DNA of 30,874 nucleotides from JBAWAP01 sp049589355 (GTDB lineage: Bacteria; Chloroflexota; Anaerolineae; VGOG01), in the NCBI GenBank assembly GCA_049589355.1, contig JBAWAP010000248.1, positions 1-30,874 on the forward strand. Reading direction: 5' to 3'. Each line of letters begins with the position of its first letter. The stretch's first letter is position 1. Position numbers and translations under genes: made by a program. The notes beneath the pieces were generated by a model that did no database searches, was not told the origin of the DNA, and saw nothing but the letters and a program-made list of their open reading frames with translations. Of this stretch, positions 7,247 through 14,804 are shown piece after piece.

Positions 7247-8875
7247 TCAGCTTTTCCGGTTCCCCCCTTCCGCATCCGAGGCCTGCTGCTTCCAGTATTT
7301 CGCCCGGATCTCCTTCTTCAGTATTTTCCCCTGAGGATTTTTGGGCAGAGACTCCACGAACTCGACCACTTTGGGGGCCTTGTAATGGGCGATGCATTCC
7401 CTGCAGAAGCTGATAATGTCTTCCTCTGTCGCCTGAGCATTCTTTTTGAGGACCACCAAAGCACAAACTTTTTCCACCCAATAAGGATCCGGGATACCGA
7501 TAACGGCAACTTCTCTGACCGCAGGATGCCTGTAAAGGACATTCTCCACCTCCATGGGATAGACGTTTTCGCCTCCCGTGATGATCATGTCCTTTTTCCT
7601 GTCCGCGATGTAAATGAATCCCTTCTCGTCGTAGTATCCCAGATCCCCCGTATAAAGCCATCCGTCCCGAATCGCTTCCTTTGTCTCATCGGGTTTACGC
7701 CAGTATTCTGTCATGATTCTTTTGCTCTTTACGATGATCTCCCCAATCTTTCCCGCCTCGACGTCACGACCGGCCTCATCAACGATTCGTATATGGACCC
7801 CGATGCACGGTTGCCCGCAAGATGCCAGCACACTCTTATCCCCGGTGTCCGCCATTGCTTCGCGATGGTGAGCTTGCTTGAGAGTCGTCGTGTGGGGCCC
7901 GGATTCGGTTAGCCCATACCCCTGGAGAAACTTGGGCCCAAAAACCGAAAGACCTTGTTTCAGGACTTCCGTCGGCATGGGGGAGGCCGCATACCATATT
8001 CTCTTGAGGCAGTGAAGATCACATCGATCTATATCGGGGAGGTTCAGCAGGGATATAAGCTGTGTCGGGACGATATGGACGTCCGTAATCTGCTCCTCCG
8101 CAATGACCTGTAGTACTTCCGCCGGATCGAAGGAAGGCCGGGGCATGATGACATTACATCCGCCCACTAGGAAAAAGGGCCATATATGGCTGTCTCCGCC
8201 AACGTGGAACATCGGCAGAACAACGAGGTGCCGATCGCCAAACTCTACCCCGATATCCAGCGCCTTAATAGAGGTGTTTTCCATCTTTTGTTTATGCGTG
8301 TAGATTGCGCCACGAGGGATCCCCGTGGTCCCGCTGGTATAGAAGATAACCAGAGGATCCTCCTCCCTGACCCTGGGTTCCGGTTCTTCCTTTGACTGGC
8401 TCTCCACCATTTCCCCATACGCCATCATTTGCCCTTCCGCATCACCAAAGGTCAAGAAAAATTCCGTCTTCGAGAGCTGTTTATGGATCCTAGCGATCGT
8501 TTCAACGAGTTCAGATCCGAGGAACAGGGCCCTTGGCTCTGAATCGTTTATAACATGAACCAGCTCTCCAGCTTGCAGGCGGGGATTGAGATGCGCGAGC
8601 ACAAATCCCCCCTTCATGGCCGCCCCGAAGACCTCAGGATACTCCAGCCGGTTCCACGACAGGATTCCGATGACCTCTCCCTTTTGGATACCCAAGGCCT
8701 GAAGGCTATGGATGAGCCTATTCACCCTCTCGTTAAAACGTTTGAAACTTATTCTCTCAGAACCGCACACGAAGGCTTCATTGTCCGGATAGAGGATGGC
8801 ATTTCGGTAAATGATATCTGCAAAGGTCCCTAACTGATAACGGCTTAGTTCTCGCAATGTGAGTTTATCTGACAT
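7247..8875 (-). CDS. Acyl-CoA synthetase (AMP-forming), ANL superfamily
   Basis: This enzyme activates a carboxylic acid with ATP to an acyl-adenylate and then to a CoA thioester. The P-loop-like motif 'YTSGTTGIPRG' (about 179-189), 'GYGLTESG', 'YTGDLGYYDEKGFIYIADR' with the hinge aspartate, and a C-terminal 'NPQGKILKKEI' bearing the catalytic lysine are all present. The start at 8875 is preferred over a TTG five codons earlier, because the GGAGG site itself lies across those codons. At 542 residues it has the length of medium/long-chain or aryl acyl-CoA ligases and is longer than PaaK-type phenylacetate ligases. It is the first gene of the redox operon, directly behind a strong promoter (8964-8992), so it probably supplies the CoA thioester that the Mo enzymes act upon. 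The acid is not known. Confidence 0.9.
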   Translation of the reverse strand: MSDKLTLRELSRYQLGTFADIIYRNAILYPDNEAFVCGSERISFKRFNERVNRLIHSLQALGIQKGEVIGILSWNRLEYPEVFGAAMKGGFVLAHLNPRLQAGELVHVINDSEPRALFLGSELVETIARIHKQLSKTEFFLTFGDAEGQMMAYGEMVESQSKEEPEPRVREEDPLVIFYTSGTTGIPRGAIYTHKQKMENTSIKALDIGVEFGDRHLVVLPMFHVGGDSHIWPFFLVGGCNVIMPRPSFDPAEVLQVIAEEQITDVHIVPTQLISLLNLPDIDRCDLHCLKRIWYAASPMPTEVLKQGLSVFGPKFLQGYGLTESGPHTTTLKQAHHREAMADTGDKSVLASCGQPCIGVHIRIVDEAGRDVEAGKIGEIIVKSKRIMTEYWRKPDETKEAIRDGWLYTGDLGYYDEKGFIYIADRKKDMIITGGENVYPMEVENVLYRHPAVREVAVIGIPDPYWVEKVCALVVLKKNAQATEEDIISFCRECIAHYKAPKVVEFVESLPKNPQGKILKKEIRAKYWKQQASDAEGGNRKS

Positions 8876-8963
8876 GCTTTCCCCCTCCAACTATAAGGTC
8901 ATTTTGCCTGTCACACTACAGGGTCTTTTGCGGAAACCCGTGGGCCATCCCTGGTTGCCCGAT

Positions 8964-8992
8964 ATTATACAGCAGAAGCCCTGGCAGGTCAA
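8964..8992 (-). promoter_or_regulatory. Sigma-70-type promoter for the redox operon
   Basis: TTGACC (8992-8987) and a consensus TATAAT (8969-8964) are separated by exactly 17 nt on the minus strand. The expected start of transcription is near 8957, about 80 nt before the acyl-CoA synthetase ATG. The same promoter with the same spacing recurs at 13033-13061. Confidence 0.8.
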
Positions 8993-9022
8993 CCATTGAG
9001 AGGTGCTGCTCCATTGGCAACA

Positions 9023-9059
9023 AAGAAGCCACCTGTGCTGGCTGCGCAGGTGGCTTCTT
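9023..9059. terminator. Perfect 13-bp hairpin, probable terminator (copy C)
   Basis: AAGAAGCCACCTG (9023-9035) and CAGGTGGCTTCTT (9047-9059) form a perfect stem with an 11-nt loop. It lies downstream of the small gene at 9288 and upstream of the redox promoter, so it insulates two operons. There is no long T run. Confidence 0.6.
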
Positions 9060-9085
9060 GGATCCGCTTGAGCTCGGTCGAAGCC

Positions 9086-9193
9086 CTCAGTCGAACGGTT
9101 TTCCCACACCGGGCTCTTCAGGAATACTCGCTTCCGCAATCCGACCTATGCTGTCGAAGCTGCCTTCCCCCAGGCAGTTACCGTTCGGCTGAG
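9086..9193. repeat. Pair of inverted REP-like words in the 9062-9287 spacer
   Basis: The complement of 9086-9099 reads ACCGTTCGACTGAG, and 9180-9193 reads ACCGTTCGGCTGAG, a 13/14 inverted match 80 nt apart. The same word recurs at 29627 in the pheS leader. The pair could bound a degenerate miniature element. I see nothing coding in 9062-9287. Confidence 0.5.
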
Positions 9194-9287
9194 CCCAGTC
9201 GAAGCCACGCCCAGGTATCAAATGCGTGGCTGCGTTTGAGTCTTGCGGTTTCTTTGGCAGTGTAAGAAGGCAAAACCTAGCTCTCGG

Positions 9288-9611
9288 TCAGAAGTTGATA
9301 ATCTCTTCGAGAGCCATTTTGACCAAGCGGCTAGCGTCAATTTGCTGATCGGCAACTATCTTGCCAGATTCCTCAAAGCGGCTAAGCAAGGCATCATACT
9401 GTTCTCTTTTTAGCCTAAAACCTCTGACACGCAGCGCGCTATCCTCCTGAGTCTTTTGCAGAATCCTTGAAATCGCTTCTTCATCAGGGAATTCATCGTA
9501 CGCGGTCTCAGTGTATTGCATTATCCACTGCTCAATTTCTTCATCCGTTTTGCCAGCCACTCGGAGACGCTCCCTGAGTTGGTCCTCCGTCACGAGCCTT
9601 CTAGCATTCAT
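9288..9611 (-). CDS. Small protein of cassette 2, possible ribbon-helix-helix C-terminus
   Basis: This 107-residue acidic protein has a start codon that overlaps the end of the GHKL ATPase gene by 4 nt (ATGA), so it is translationally coupled to it. I do not recognise the family. The N-terminal half is helical and charged. The C-terminal half, 'RVRGFRLKREQYDALLSRF' followed by 'DASRLVKMALEEII', has the strand-helix-helix rhythm of ribbon-helix-helix proteins, with an insertion between the helices. It could be a regulator or partner subunit of the ATPase. That reading is weak; only the coupling is firm. Confidence 0.7.
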   Translation of the reverse strand: MNARRLVTEDQLRERLRVAGKTDEEIEQWIMQYTETAYDEFPDEEAISRILQKTQEDSALRVRGFRLKREQYDALLSRFEESGKIVADQQIDASRLVKMALEEIINF

Positions 9612-11368
9612 AGTTCAACCTCCTCTTGGAACGTCAGCCCGATCTCTTCTTCCATTTCCGCTTGTCTCGCAATGTTCGGGAAGAAGGCTCTTAGATATTC
9701 GACTACCTGCTCAGCGGATTCCCTTGTCGCCGTCGATGCTTTAACTGAGTTCTTAATACTAGTTGTGGAAATGCCATGAACTCGCAGGACTGTGTACTCG
9801 GCATCTTTACCGACCATCTCATGAAATGAAAAATCGGGTTCAAAGGCCAATAGCTTTTTTCCAAAGCGAGAATTCGCAAATCTCTGCTTGAACTCAGGAG
9901 CAGCATCTGAATCATCGAAGAGTGTGTCTAGTTTTTGTTGATCGGTAAACTGGGTCCAAGCATAGGCGAATGAGAACAGTCTGCCTTTATGAAGGGCAGC
10001 CGCATCCTTGAACAGCCTGATGACTTTGGCTAGGGTTTCCTGGATTTCAGCATAGAATTCGGAACGCTTGTTGTAGTCATTCTTTACTGGTGCTGCCCAC
10101 GGGATATCTCTTGAATCATCAGCCGTGAACAGAGCCACGATGACAATTCGGCGTGTACTTGCAGTAGCTGTAACATTTGTGCCTCCTCCCCCGCCAAATT
10201 TGTATCCCCAACCTACAGACTGATCTGAGATTCTTCCTTTGAGGCTAAACAGTCTGCCATTCCCCCACATTTCCACGCCGGGAGGATGCGGAGAATATGA
10301 TTGAAAATCATCGAAAGTCGCAGTTAATCCCGCATAAACTTCCATACGTAGTCTCGCAGTTCGCAGTCTGTTTTCCTCGTCTGGCTCTTCGACGTCGACT
10401 TGCCATTCTACCGTCCAATGAATCGGGCGTAACCAAGGTATGAAAGCCAGATGTCTAGTCAGACGAGCCTTGACAGGTGCTGCAAATCTCACCTCTTGTG
10501 AGGCAGATCTGATCGCAATCTTTATGGAGATGCCGTAACCCTGTGTTACTAGATTGTGGTACTTCTCGGCATAAACCTCACCGAAATAGCTTGCCAGTTC
10601 CTTACACACGTCCTCGGCTCTATTGCCATTTTGCCCTTTGCCTAAGCCAAACGATTCGAGCACCTGTGAATGCAGATGCCTGATTATTATGACCGTCGTG
10701 CCTTCTTGCGGTGGATTTTTCGCTACTCTGTGTGTGTTGACCTTCCATTTCTTCCATAGGGATGAATTGCCAGGGTCCAACCATCCGCGAGGAAAATGAA
10801 TGGCTACTGGTTCCTGTCCGGGGTACGTTGAGAATACCTCAACCTCTTCACCTAGGGCAAAGACTGCCATCTTGAACCCTTCCCCCCACGCACCGATACC
10901 CCTTGCTGACCTCTCTGAGAAACCTAGTTGGACTAAGGGGACTATACGTTTCTTTTCGACGCCCCCACTGTTTTCTGTGATAGCTATTTCTCCTGGTGCA
11001 GCCTGAGTCTCAGGGTACACCAATATCTGTACTTCCAGTTTGTCAGGCTTGTTCCGCTCGAAATTATCGAAGATGTTGTCAAGTATCTCAACCAATGCCT
11101 CCTGAACAACCAACTGCGCGGCCTTGTTGCGGATTACTTGCTTCGAAGGACTAGCCTCTTGTTCTTCGACCACCTCTCCGCGCTGGGGGCGGCCGTAAAA
11201 TCGCTGCCGGTCTCGGCGAACCTGCTCCGCAGTAACCGGAACTGAATTGGGAAAAGTCGTGTTTACTGCTTGCGCAAGTTCAGCATCATTCGAGTAGGTG
11301 TCAAAGAATGTCGATGCACCACCATCTCTAATGAGTTCAGCCCAAATACTTCGTTTGTCACTTGGCAT
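9608..11368 (-). CDS. GHKL-fold ATPase, MORC/Hsp90/MutL-like, cassette 2
   Basis: The 586-residue protein carries the GHKL nucleotide-binding motifs: N-box 'EILDNIFDN' (E94, N98), a G1-type box 'ENSGG' (132-136), a G2 box 'GAWGEGFKMA' (159-168) giving GxxGxGxK, and 'GTTV' (223-226). The G1 box is unusual, with E-x-S-x-G in place of D-x-G-x-G. About 80 residues precede the ATPase and about 350 follow; the latter probably form a transducer and a unique C-terminal region. Related GHKL ATPases have been described beside DNA methyltransferases in prokaryotic modification systems, in work on the origin of MORC proteins. It lies 11 nt after the HEPN-like gene and overlaps the small downstream gene, so it is the core of a single operon. 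No nuclease motif is visible to me. Confidence 0.85.
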   Translation of the reverse strand: MPSDKRSIWAELIRDGGASTFFDTYSNDAELAQAVNTTFPNSVPVTAEQVRRDRQRFYGRPQRGEVVEEQEASPSKQVIRNKAAQLVVQEALVEILDNIFDNFERNKPDKLEVQILVYPETQAAPGEIAITENSGGVEKKRIVPLVQLGFSERSARGIGAWGEGFKMAVFALGEEVEVFSTYPGQEPVAIHFPRGWLDPGNSSLWKKWKVNTHRVAKNPPQEGTTVIIIRHLHSQVLESFGLGKGQNGNRAEDVCKELASYFGEVYAEKYHNLVTQGYGISIKIAIRSASQEVRFAAPVKARLTRHLAFIPWLRPIHWTVEWQVDVEEPDEENRLRTARLRMEVYAGLTATFDDFQSYSPHPPGVEMWGNGRLFSLKGRISDQSVGWGYKFGGGGGTNVTATASTRRIVIVALFTADDSRDIPWAAPVKNDYNKRSEFYAEIQETLAKVIRLFKDAAALHKGRLFSFAYAWTQFTDQQKLDTLFDDSDAAPEFKQRFANSRFGKKLLAFEPDFSFHEMVGKDAEYTVLRVHGISTTSIKNSVKASTATRESAEQVVEYLRAFFPNIARQAEMEEEIGLTFQEEVEL

Positions 11369-11379
11369 AGTCCGGCCCT

Positions 11380-11871
11380 CTATTGGCGATCTTCGCTCAT
11401 GACCTGTATCCGACGAAGAATTTCTACCATAAACCGAATGGTGGCCCTTTTATAGCATTCTCGTGCTGTAGGCGGAACCCCATCGATCTTTGCGATTTCT
11501 AACGCGTTGCACAGATCTACGACTCTCCCAGTTTCAAATGATACGCCAATGAAATCGTGGGCGAATTCATTACGGATCTTCCTAATCCGGCTGAGATCCT
11601 TGATCTCTGCTTCGTTAAACAGACCCAAGTGTCTTGCCATCTCATACCTGGAATAGAAACTTGCAAGTCCAGCATTGAGTCCCTCAAACAGGAATCTATC
11701 CGCAGCTCTAGGTATACCTTCTAGCTTCAGTGCCGCAGTTATCAAACGTCTTAGCAAATGGTCGAGGTATGATGCCGCAAGTATAACCAATGCTCTGTCG
11801 CTTTCCTTGTCTAACTCGGTAGCTAGTTTGAGCCTCAGGTCGGTTTCTGTTTGTACCTTATCATCACCCAT
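11380..11871 (-). CDS. HEPN/MltR-like protein of cassette 2
   Basis: The start at 11871 is chosen because GGAG lies 8 nt upstream; an in-frame GTG 8 codons earlier lacks a site. The 163-residue protein is almost all helical. It resembles MltR/HEPN-fold proteins: 'KLATELDKESDRALVILAAS', then 'LFEGLNAGLASFYSRYEMA', then 'IRKIRNEFAH'. R100-N-E-F-A-H105 is the R-x4-H signature of HEPN ribonucleases. In defence loci HEPN proteins often act as RNases that stop growth, but the MltR branch includes non-catalytic regulators, so activity is not certain. It lies 35 nt after the methyltransferase stop and 11 nt before the ATPase gene. Confidence 0.75.
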   Translation of the reverse strand: MGDDKVQTETDLRLKLATELDKESDRALVILAASYLDHLLRRLITAALKLEGIPRAADRFLFEGLNAGLASFYSRYEMARHLGLFNEAEIKDLSRIRKIRNEFAHDFIGVSFETGRVVDLCNALEIAKIDGVPPTARECYKRATIRFMVEILRRIQVMSEDRQ

Positions 11872-11906
11872 TGCTCTAACTCCAACAGTCTTCACTTTGC
11901 TAGTTC

Positions 11907-12881
11907 TTAGCTTTCGGCTGGTTGCGGTGGCGCACCAGCAAGTACTGGATCTACAGGGAGCCCGAAACGGTATTTCGATCCTTCCAGAAAATCCTGGCGC
12001 ATCTCAAAGGCAAGCCAAGGCCGCTGAGCTTCCTCCGCTACTGCGCCAGTCACATTGGAACCAGCAAAAATATCAACCACCAAGTCATCTGAGCTGTCCG
12101 TCAAGAAGTCTACGAAGAACTTGGGCAATCTGTACGGAAAACGTGCTGGATGCAGAGGGATATTGGCTTCGCGACAGTGCCTTTGATATATGTCATTTGA
12201 AGCTGTATTGCTTATCGCGAGCAGGTTCTTGGGAATAGCCCCCCCGTGATCTCGCTTCCACTTGCCTGAAACAACATGCCCTGATGGGCGTGGTCCCTCG
12301 TTGTATCCCTTCTTCAGAAGCCGCTTCATGCTTTCACTGTAAGTTTGCAGAACCCTGCGATTACTAGCCTTCGGACGTTCGGTCTTACTCAACCACCAGA
12401 TAGTATTAACTGCATCAGTGCATCGTATCCGCTCAATAGTGACCCATTGCGCGGGTCCGGGCATCTTGGCAGGATTGAACCAGAAAAACTCTTGCGCCAG
12501 ATGGAAACCCACGGTTCTTACTAAGTCTGTCAGTAATTCATAATGGTATATCGACCGTGTAGGGTGTCCAGGCATCCAAGCGCCACCGATCTCAAGAACA
12601 AAAGATCCATCATCTCTCAGAATATCCAGGACCCTCTTTGCAAATGACCTAAACCATTCAACGTACTGCTCGGCATCTGGATTGCCGTAGCTCTTTTTCT
12701 TCCGAAGAGCAAATGGAGGCGATGTTAACACGAGCGACACTGAGCAGTCTGGCAACACCGTGAGAAGATCTCGCGAATCACCCAGGTAGGCATCGCCAAA
12801 CTCCGTGCTATAATAAGGGATATGCCCCCTCTTAGCGAACCGCGGTCTCAGTTCCACTGCTTTTGTTGGGTTACCTTGCAT
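11907..12881 (-). CDS. DNA (cytosine-N4) methyltransferase, M.PvuII-like
   Basis: The start at 12881 is preferred over a TTG fifteen codons earlier; GAGGG lies 7 nt upstream. The catalytic motif 'TSPPF' (53-57) comes before the AdoMet-binding motif 'FAGSNVTG' (272-279), the beta-class order. The text around them ('LVLTSPPFALRKKKSYGN', 'WFNPAKMPGPAQWV', 'DAVNTIWWLSKTERPKASNR') strongly recalls M.PvuII, which makes N4-methylcytosine in CAGCTG; whether this enzyme has that specificity is not shown. It transfers methyl groups to DNA and presumably marks self. It is the first gene of cassette 2, behind the promoter at 13033-13061. No PvuII-type endonuclease or controller gene is present. Confidence 0.92.
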   Translation of the reverse strand: MQGNPTKAVELRPRFAKRGHIPYYSTEFGDAYLGDSRDLLTVLPDCSVSLVLTSPPFALRKKKSYGNPDAEQYVEWFRSFAKRVLDILRDDGSFVLEIGGAWMPGHPTRSIYHYELLTDLVRTVGFHLAQEFFWFNPAKMPGPAQWVTIERIRCTDAVNTIWWLSKTERPKASNRRVLQTYSESMKRLLKKGYNEGPRPSGHVVSGKWKRDHGGAIPKNLLAISNTASNDIYQRHCREANIPLHPARFPYRLPKFFVDFLTDSSDDLVVDIFAGSNVTGAVAEEAQRPWLAFEMRQDFLEGSKYRFGLPVDPVLAGAPPQPAES

Positions 12882-13032
12882 AGCCTTGCCCTCGCACTCA
12901 CTGAAGCGTTTATGAGGATAACTCAATGCTGAAGAATCGCAAGAATCTTATGCATTACAGGGTCAATCTTGAGATCAACAAGTTAATTGATCACTGTTGT
13001 GGAAAACCATGGGCCATCCCTCGCTGCTCATA

Positions 13033-13061
13033 ATTATACAGCAGAAGCCCTTGCAGGTCAA
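13033..13061 (-). promoter_or_regulatory. Sigma-70-type promoter for cassette 2
   Basis: TTGACC (13061-13056), a 17-nt spacer and TATAAT (13038-13033) on the minus strand, about 150 nt before the methyltransferase ATG. It is the counterpart in repeat copy B of the promoter at 8964-8992. Confidence 0.8.
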
Positions 13062-13091
13062 CCACTGAGAGTTGCGGCTCTATTGGCAACA

Positions 13092-13128
13092 AAGAAGCCA
13101 CCCGTGCTGGCTGCGCAGGTGGCTTCCT
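13092..13128. terminator. Partly decayed hairpin (copy B)
   Basis: This is the same hairpin as at 9023 and 15467, but two substitutions place mismatches in the stem (AAGAAGCCACCCG against CAGGTGGCTTCCT). It lies about 140 nt beyond the AbiEii stop and can still fold as a terminator-like structure. Confidence 0.5.
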
Positions 13129-13149
13129 GGCTCATGCAAGTGCCTATGG

Positions 13150-13263
13150 CTATTCGCCGCTAGTCACCGTGAACTTCCCTCCGTCGCTGCGGCCGAAGAC
13201 TTCGGGGAAGTACATCAGCAATACATCGTTCAGGAGGCGAAAGAGTTCCGCCTTGCCCGCCAT
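13150..13263 (-). pseudogene. Relic of the alpha-2-macroglobulin C-terminus
   Basis: The last 21 residues of this 37-codon frame read 'MYFPEVFGRSDGGKFTVTSG' plus E, against the same ending with 'TVASAE' in the complete gene at 15521-21457. The first 16 codons are unrelated and come from the cassette junction. The frame begins 6 nt after the AbiEii stop, so it could be translated, but it has no ribosome site and I treat it as a remnant. It marks where a divergent copy of the alpha-2-macroglobulin locus was joined to cassette 1. Confidence 0.8.
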
Positions 13264-13269
13264 CGGGTG

Positions 13270-14073
13270 TCACCCAAGCACTCGCATCAGGTTCTCCTGC
13301 GTCAGCAGGGCGGGGTCTGCACTCGGTTCAAGGAACGGGCGCACGTCGGAGACGACTCGATCCCACGGAACGGCTTGCAGTCGCTGATGCACCGCCTCCC
13401 GCCAGTCACCTTCAGTCAACAGTTCTCCGTGCCAACCCGTCTGTTGCAGGGCGTTGTTGAGCAGGACCAGGTTCGGCGCCGGCCAATCGGGATCGCTGAG
13501 AAACCACAACAAGTCATAGAGGTCTCTTCCCTTGACGTAGGACCGTTGAAGGATGGCATGGAGTTTGCCGGCCAGGAGCGACGCTCTGTCGTGGTGTTGC
13601 AGTTGGAGAGTCACGTGGCGACGGACGATGCTCGTGGTCAGCACCGCGCCGGCGGGTGGGCTCGTGTCTACTTCGATCTTAACCGAAAGCACTTCGTTCC
13701 GGTGTGACGATAGACCCAACTCGTAGAGCAGGCCGGGGAAGCGGATGAACGCGCTGTGGACCACTTTTTGGTCATTCACCTTGAGTTCCAGGGCATAGCC
13801 CTCAGCAGCGAACTCGGCCTGAATCACGCGCAGGTAGGCCCGAAAGTCGTATTGGTCTCTGGCTCTTTCCAGAGCAAAGTCCAGGTCTTCGGAATAGCGA
13901 GCGCTGGCGAAGAGGAACCGGAGCGCCGTGCCGCCGTGGAAGGCAAGCGGGATCATCGCCCCAGCGCGCTGGAGCGCCCCTAAAATCCGCGCCTGCAGGT
14001 ATTCGCGCGTGACGTTGCGCGCCTGGGCAGGCGTTGGGCTCACACGGATAAGGTCGGCCAGGTACTCCCTCAC
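13270..14073 (-). CDS. abiEii: AbiEii/AbiGii-type nucleotidyltransferase toxin
   Basis: This 267-residue toxin half of a type IV toxin-antitoxin (abortive infection) pair belongs to the nucleotidyltransferase fold. It has 'FHGGTALRFLF' followed by 'RYSEDLDFAL', giving the GG(T/S) and DxD motifs, and later 'LLAGKLHAILQRSYVKGRDLYDL', the conserved helix with the K-x-RD motif. By family knowledge such toxins transfer nucleotides to tRNA or a similar target and arrest growth on phage attack. The start is GTG, overlapping the AbiEi stop by 4 nt (GTGA), so the two are translationally coupled with the antitoxin first. Confidence 0.93.
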   Translation of the reverse strand: MREYLADLIRVSPTPAQARNVTREYLQARILGALQRAGAMIPLAFHGGTALRFLFASARYSEDLDFALERARDQYDFRAYLRVIQAEFAAEGYALELKVNDQKVVHSAFIRFPGLLYELGLSSHRNEVLSVKIEVDTSPPAGAVLTTSIVRRHVTLQLQHHDRASLLAGKLHAILQRSYVKGRDLYDLLWFLSDPDWPAPNLVLLNNALQQTGWHGELLTEGDWREAVHQRLQAVPWDRVVSDVRPFLEPSADPALLTQENLMRVLG

Positions 14074-14711
14074 AGTACTTCGTACTCCTGCGTTTCAGTG
14101 TACCTCAGTCCTACGACGAACTCAGCGGCTCGCCGCAGCTTGGGACTGCCAGTGCGGTCGGCCTGGCGGTGGAGTTCTTCCGGATCCAGACGATCCAGAC
14201 TCTGTAGACGGAGTTCCTGCAGGTAATCCGGCGAGTCCCCGCTGGGCTGCAGGTAGATTAGGTCCAACAGAGCCTTCTCAGGTGTGGCAACGAAGGCTTT
14301 CTGGCTTCCATCCAGATCGGTCAGCCGGTAGCCGAACAGAAGGTCAGTCTTCATGTGACGAAATTCATAGACGCCAAGCGGTGTCTCCCAGCGACCGGGC
14401 CGCGCTGTAGTGACGCTGGTGACCACGGGCACGTACTCTGGGATCAGGTCATAGTAAGCCAGCGCCGCCTGGAGGCTGACGTAGGAAGCACGCACCATAC
14501 GATTGGCGATGAGGAAAGGATGGGGCTTGACTTTCTGAAACGGTGGTGCCAGTGCGTAGATCCCACGCCGCAACTGGTAGAGACGGCCTGCCTTTGTCCA
14601 CCTTGACAACTGGCGACGCGCGTTGGCCGGGTCCACATCGCCAGCCAGGAGCAGGCTGGTCTCAAAGGTTGGTTCATCACCAACGATCTCAAGCAATTGC
14701 TCGAATTCCAT
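14070..14711 (-). CDS. abiEi: AbiEi-family antitoxin / autorepressor
   Basis: The 213-residue protein has an N-terminal winged-helix domain ('ARRQLSRWTKAGRLYQLRRG', about 35-54) and a C-terminal AbiEi domain ('RASYVSLQAALAYYDLIPE', 'TSVTTARPGRWET', 'FRHMKTDLLFGYR'). By family knowledge it binds inverted repeats at its own promoter and neutralises the toxin. The ATG at 14711 is chosen because the TATAAT box ends only 6 nt before it, and an in-frame TTG upstream overlaps that box. The message is thus probably leaderless. It is the first gene of the abiE pair. Confidence 0.92.
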   Translation of the reverse strand: MEFEQLLEIVGDEPTFETSLLLAGDVDPANARRQLSRWTKAGRLYQLRRGIYALAPPFQKVKPHPFLIANRMVRASYVSLQAALAYYDLIPEYVPVVTSVTTARPGRWETPLGVYEFRHMKTDLLFGYRLTDLDGSQKAFVATPEKALLDLIYLQPSGDSPDYLQELRLQSLDRLDPEELHRQADRTGSPKLRRAAEFVVGLRYTETQEYEVL

Positions 14712-14717
14712 GCGAGT

Positions 14718-14746
14718 ATTATACCACAAATGGCATATTATTGCAA
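14718..14746 (-). promoter_or_regulatory. Promoter of abiEi-abiEii, probably leaderless
   Basis: TTGCAA (14746-14741), a 17-nt spacer and TATAAT (14723-14718). The last base of the -10 box is 6 nt from the ATG, so transcription should begin at or within a base or two of the start codon. Confidence 0.75.
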
Positions 14747-14804
14747 CAGATTACTGTCCCCTTTTTCATCGTCTACCACGTAGGCCAATCAGTCTCCCTT
14801 AGAT

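Larger units (their letters stand above)
8926..9061. repeat. Junction repeat copy C (hairpin + promoter)
   Basis: About 136 bp match 12995-13130 (copy B) at roughly 88% by hand alignment. The copy holds the 39-nt hairpin core and the promoter for the redox operon. The 39-nt core is identical to that in copy A at 15467-15505, while copy B differs from both at two positions. Confidence 0.85.
12995..13215. repeat. Junction repeat copy B (A2M tail + hairpin + promoter)
   Basis: This is the only complete copy of the junction. 12995-13130 matches copy C (promoter + hairpin, about 88%). 13092-13130 plus 13150-13215 match copy A (hairpin plus the 3' coding tail of the alpha-2-macroglobulin gene, about 92% over the tail). 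It separates cassettes 1 and 2. Confidence 0.85.

Noticed and set aside
11380..11871. HEPN-like gene considered as a PvuII-type endonuclease paired with the methyltransferase
   Set aside because: The size is similar, but the sequence is helical MltR/HEPN-like with R-x4-H and shows no PD-(D/E)xK pattern or likeness to R.PvuII as I recall it.
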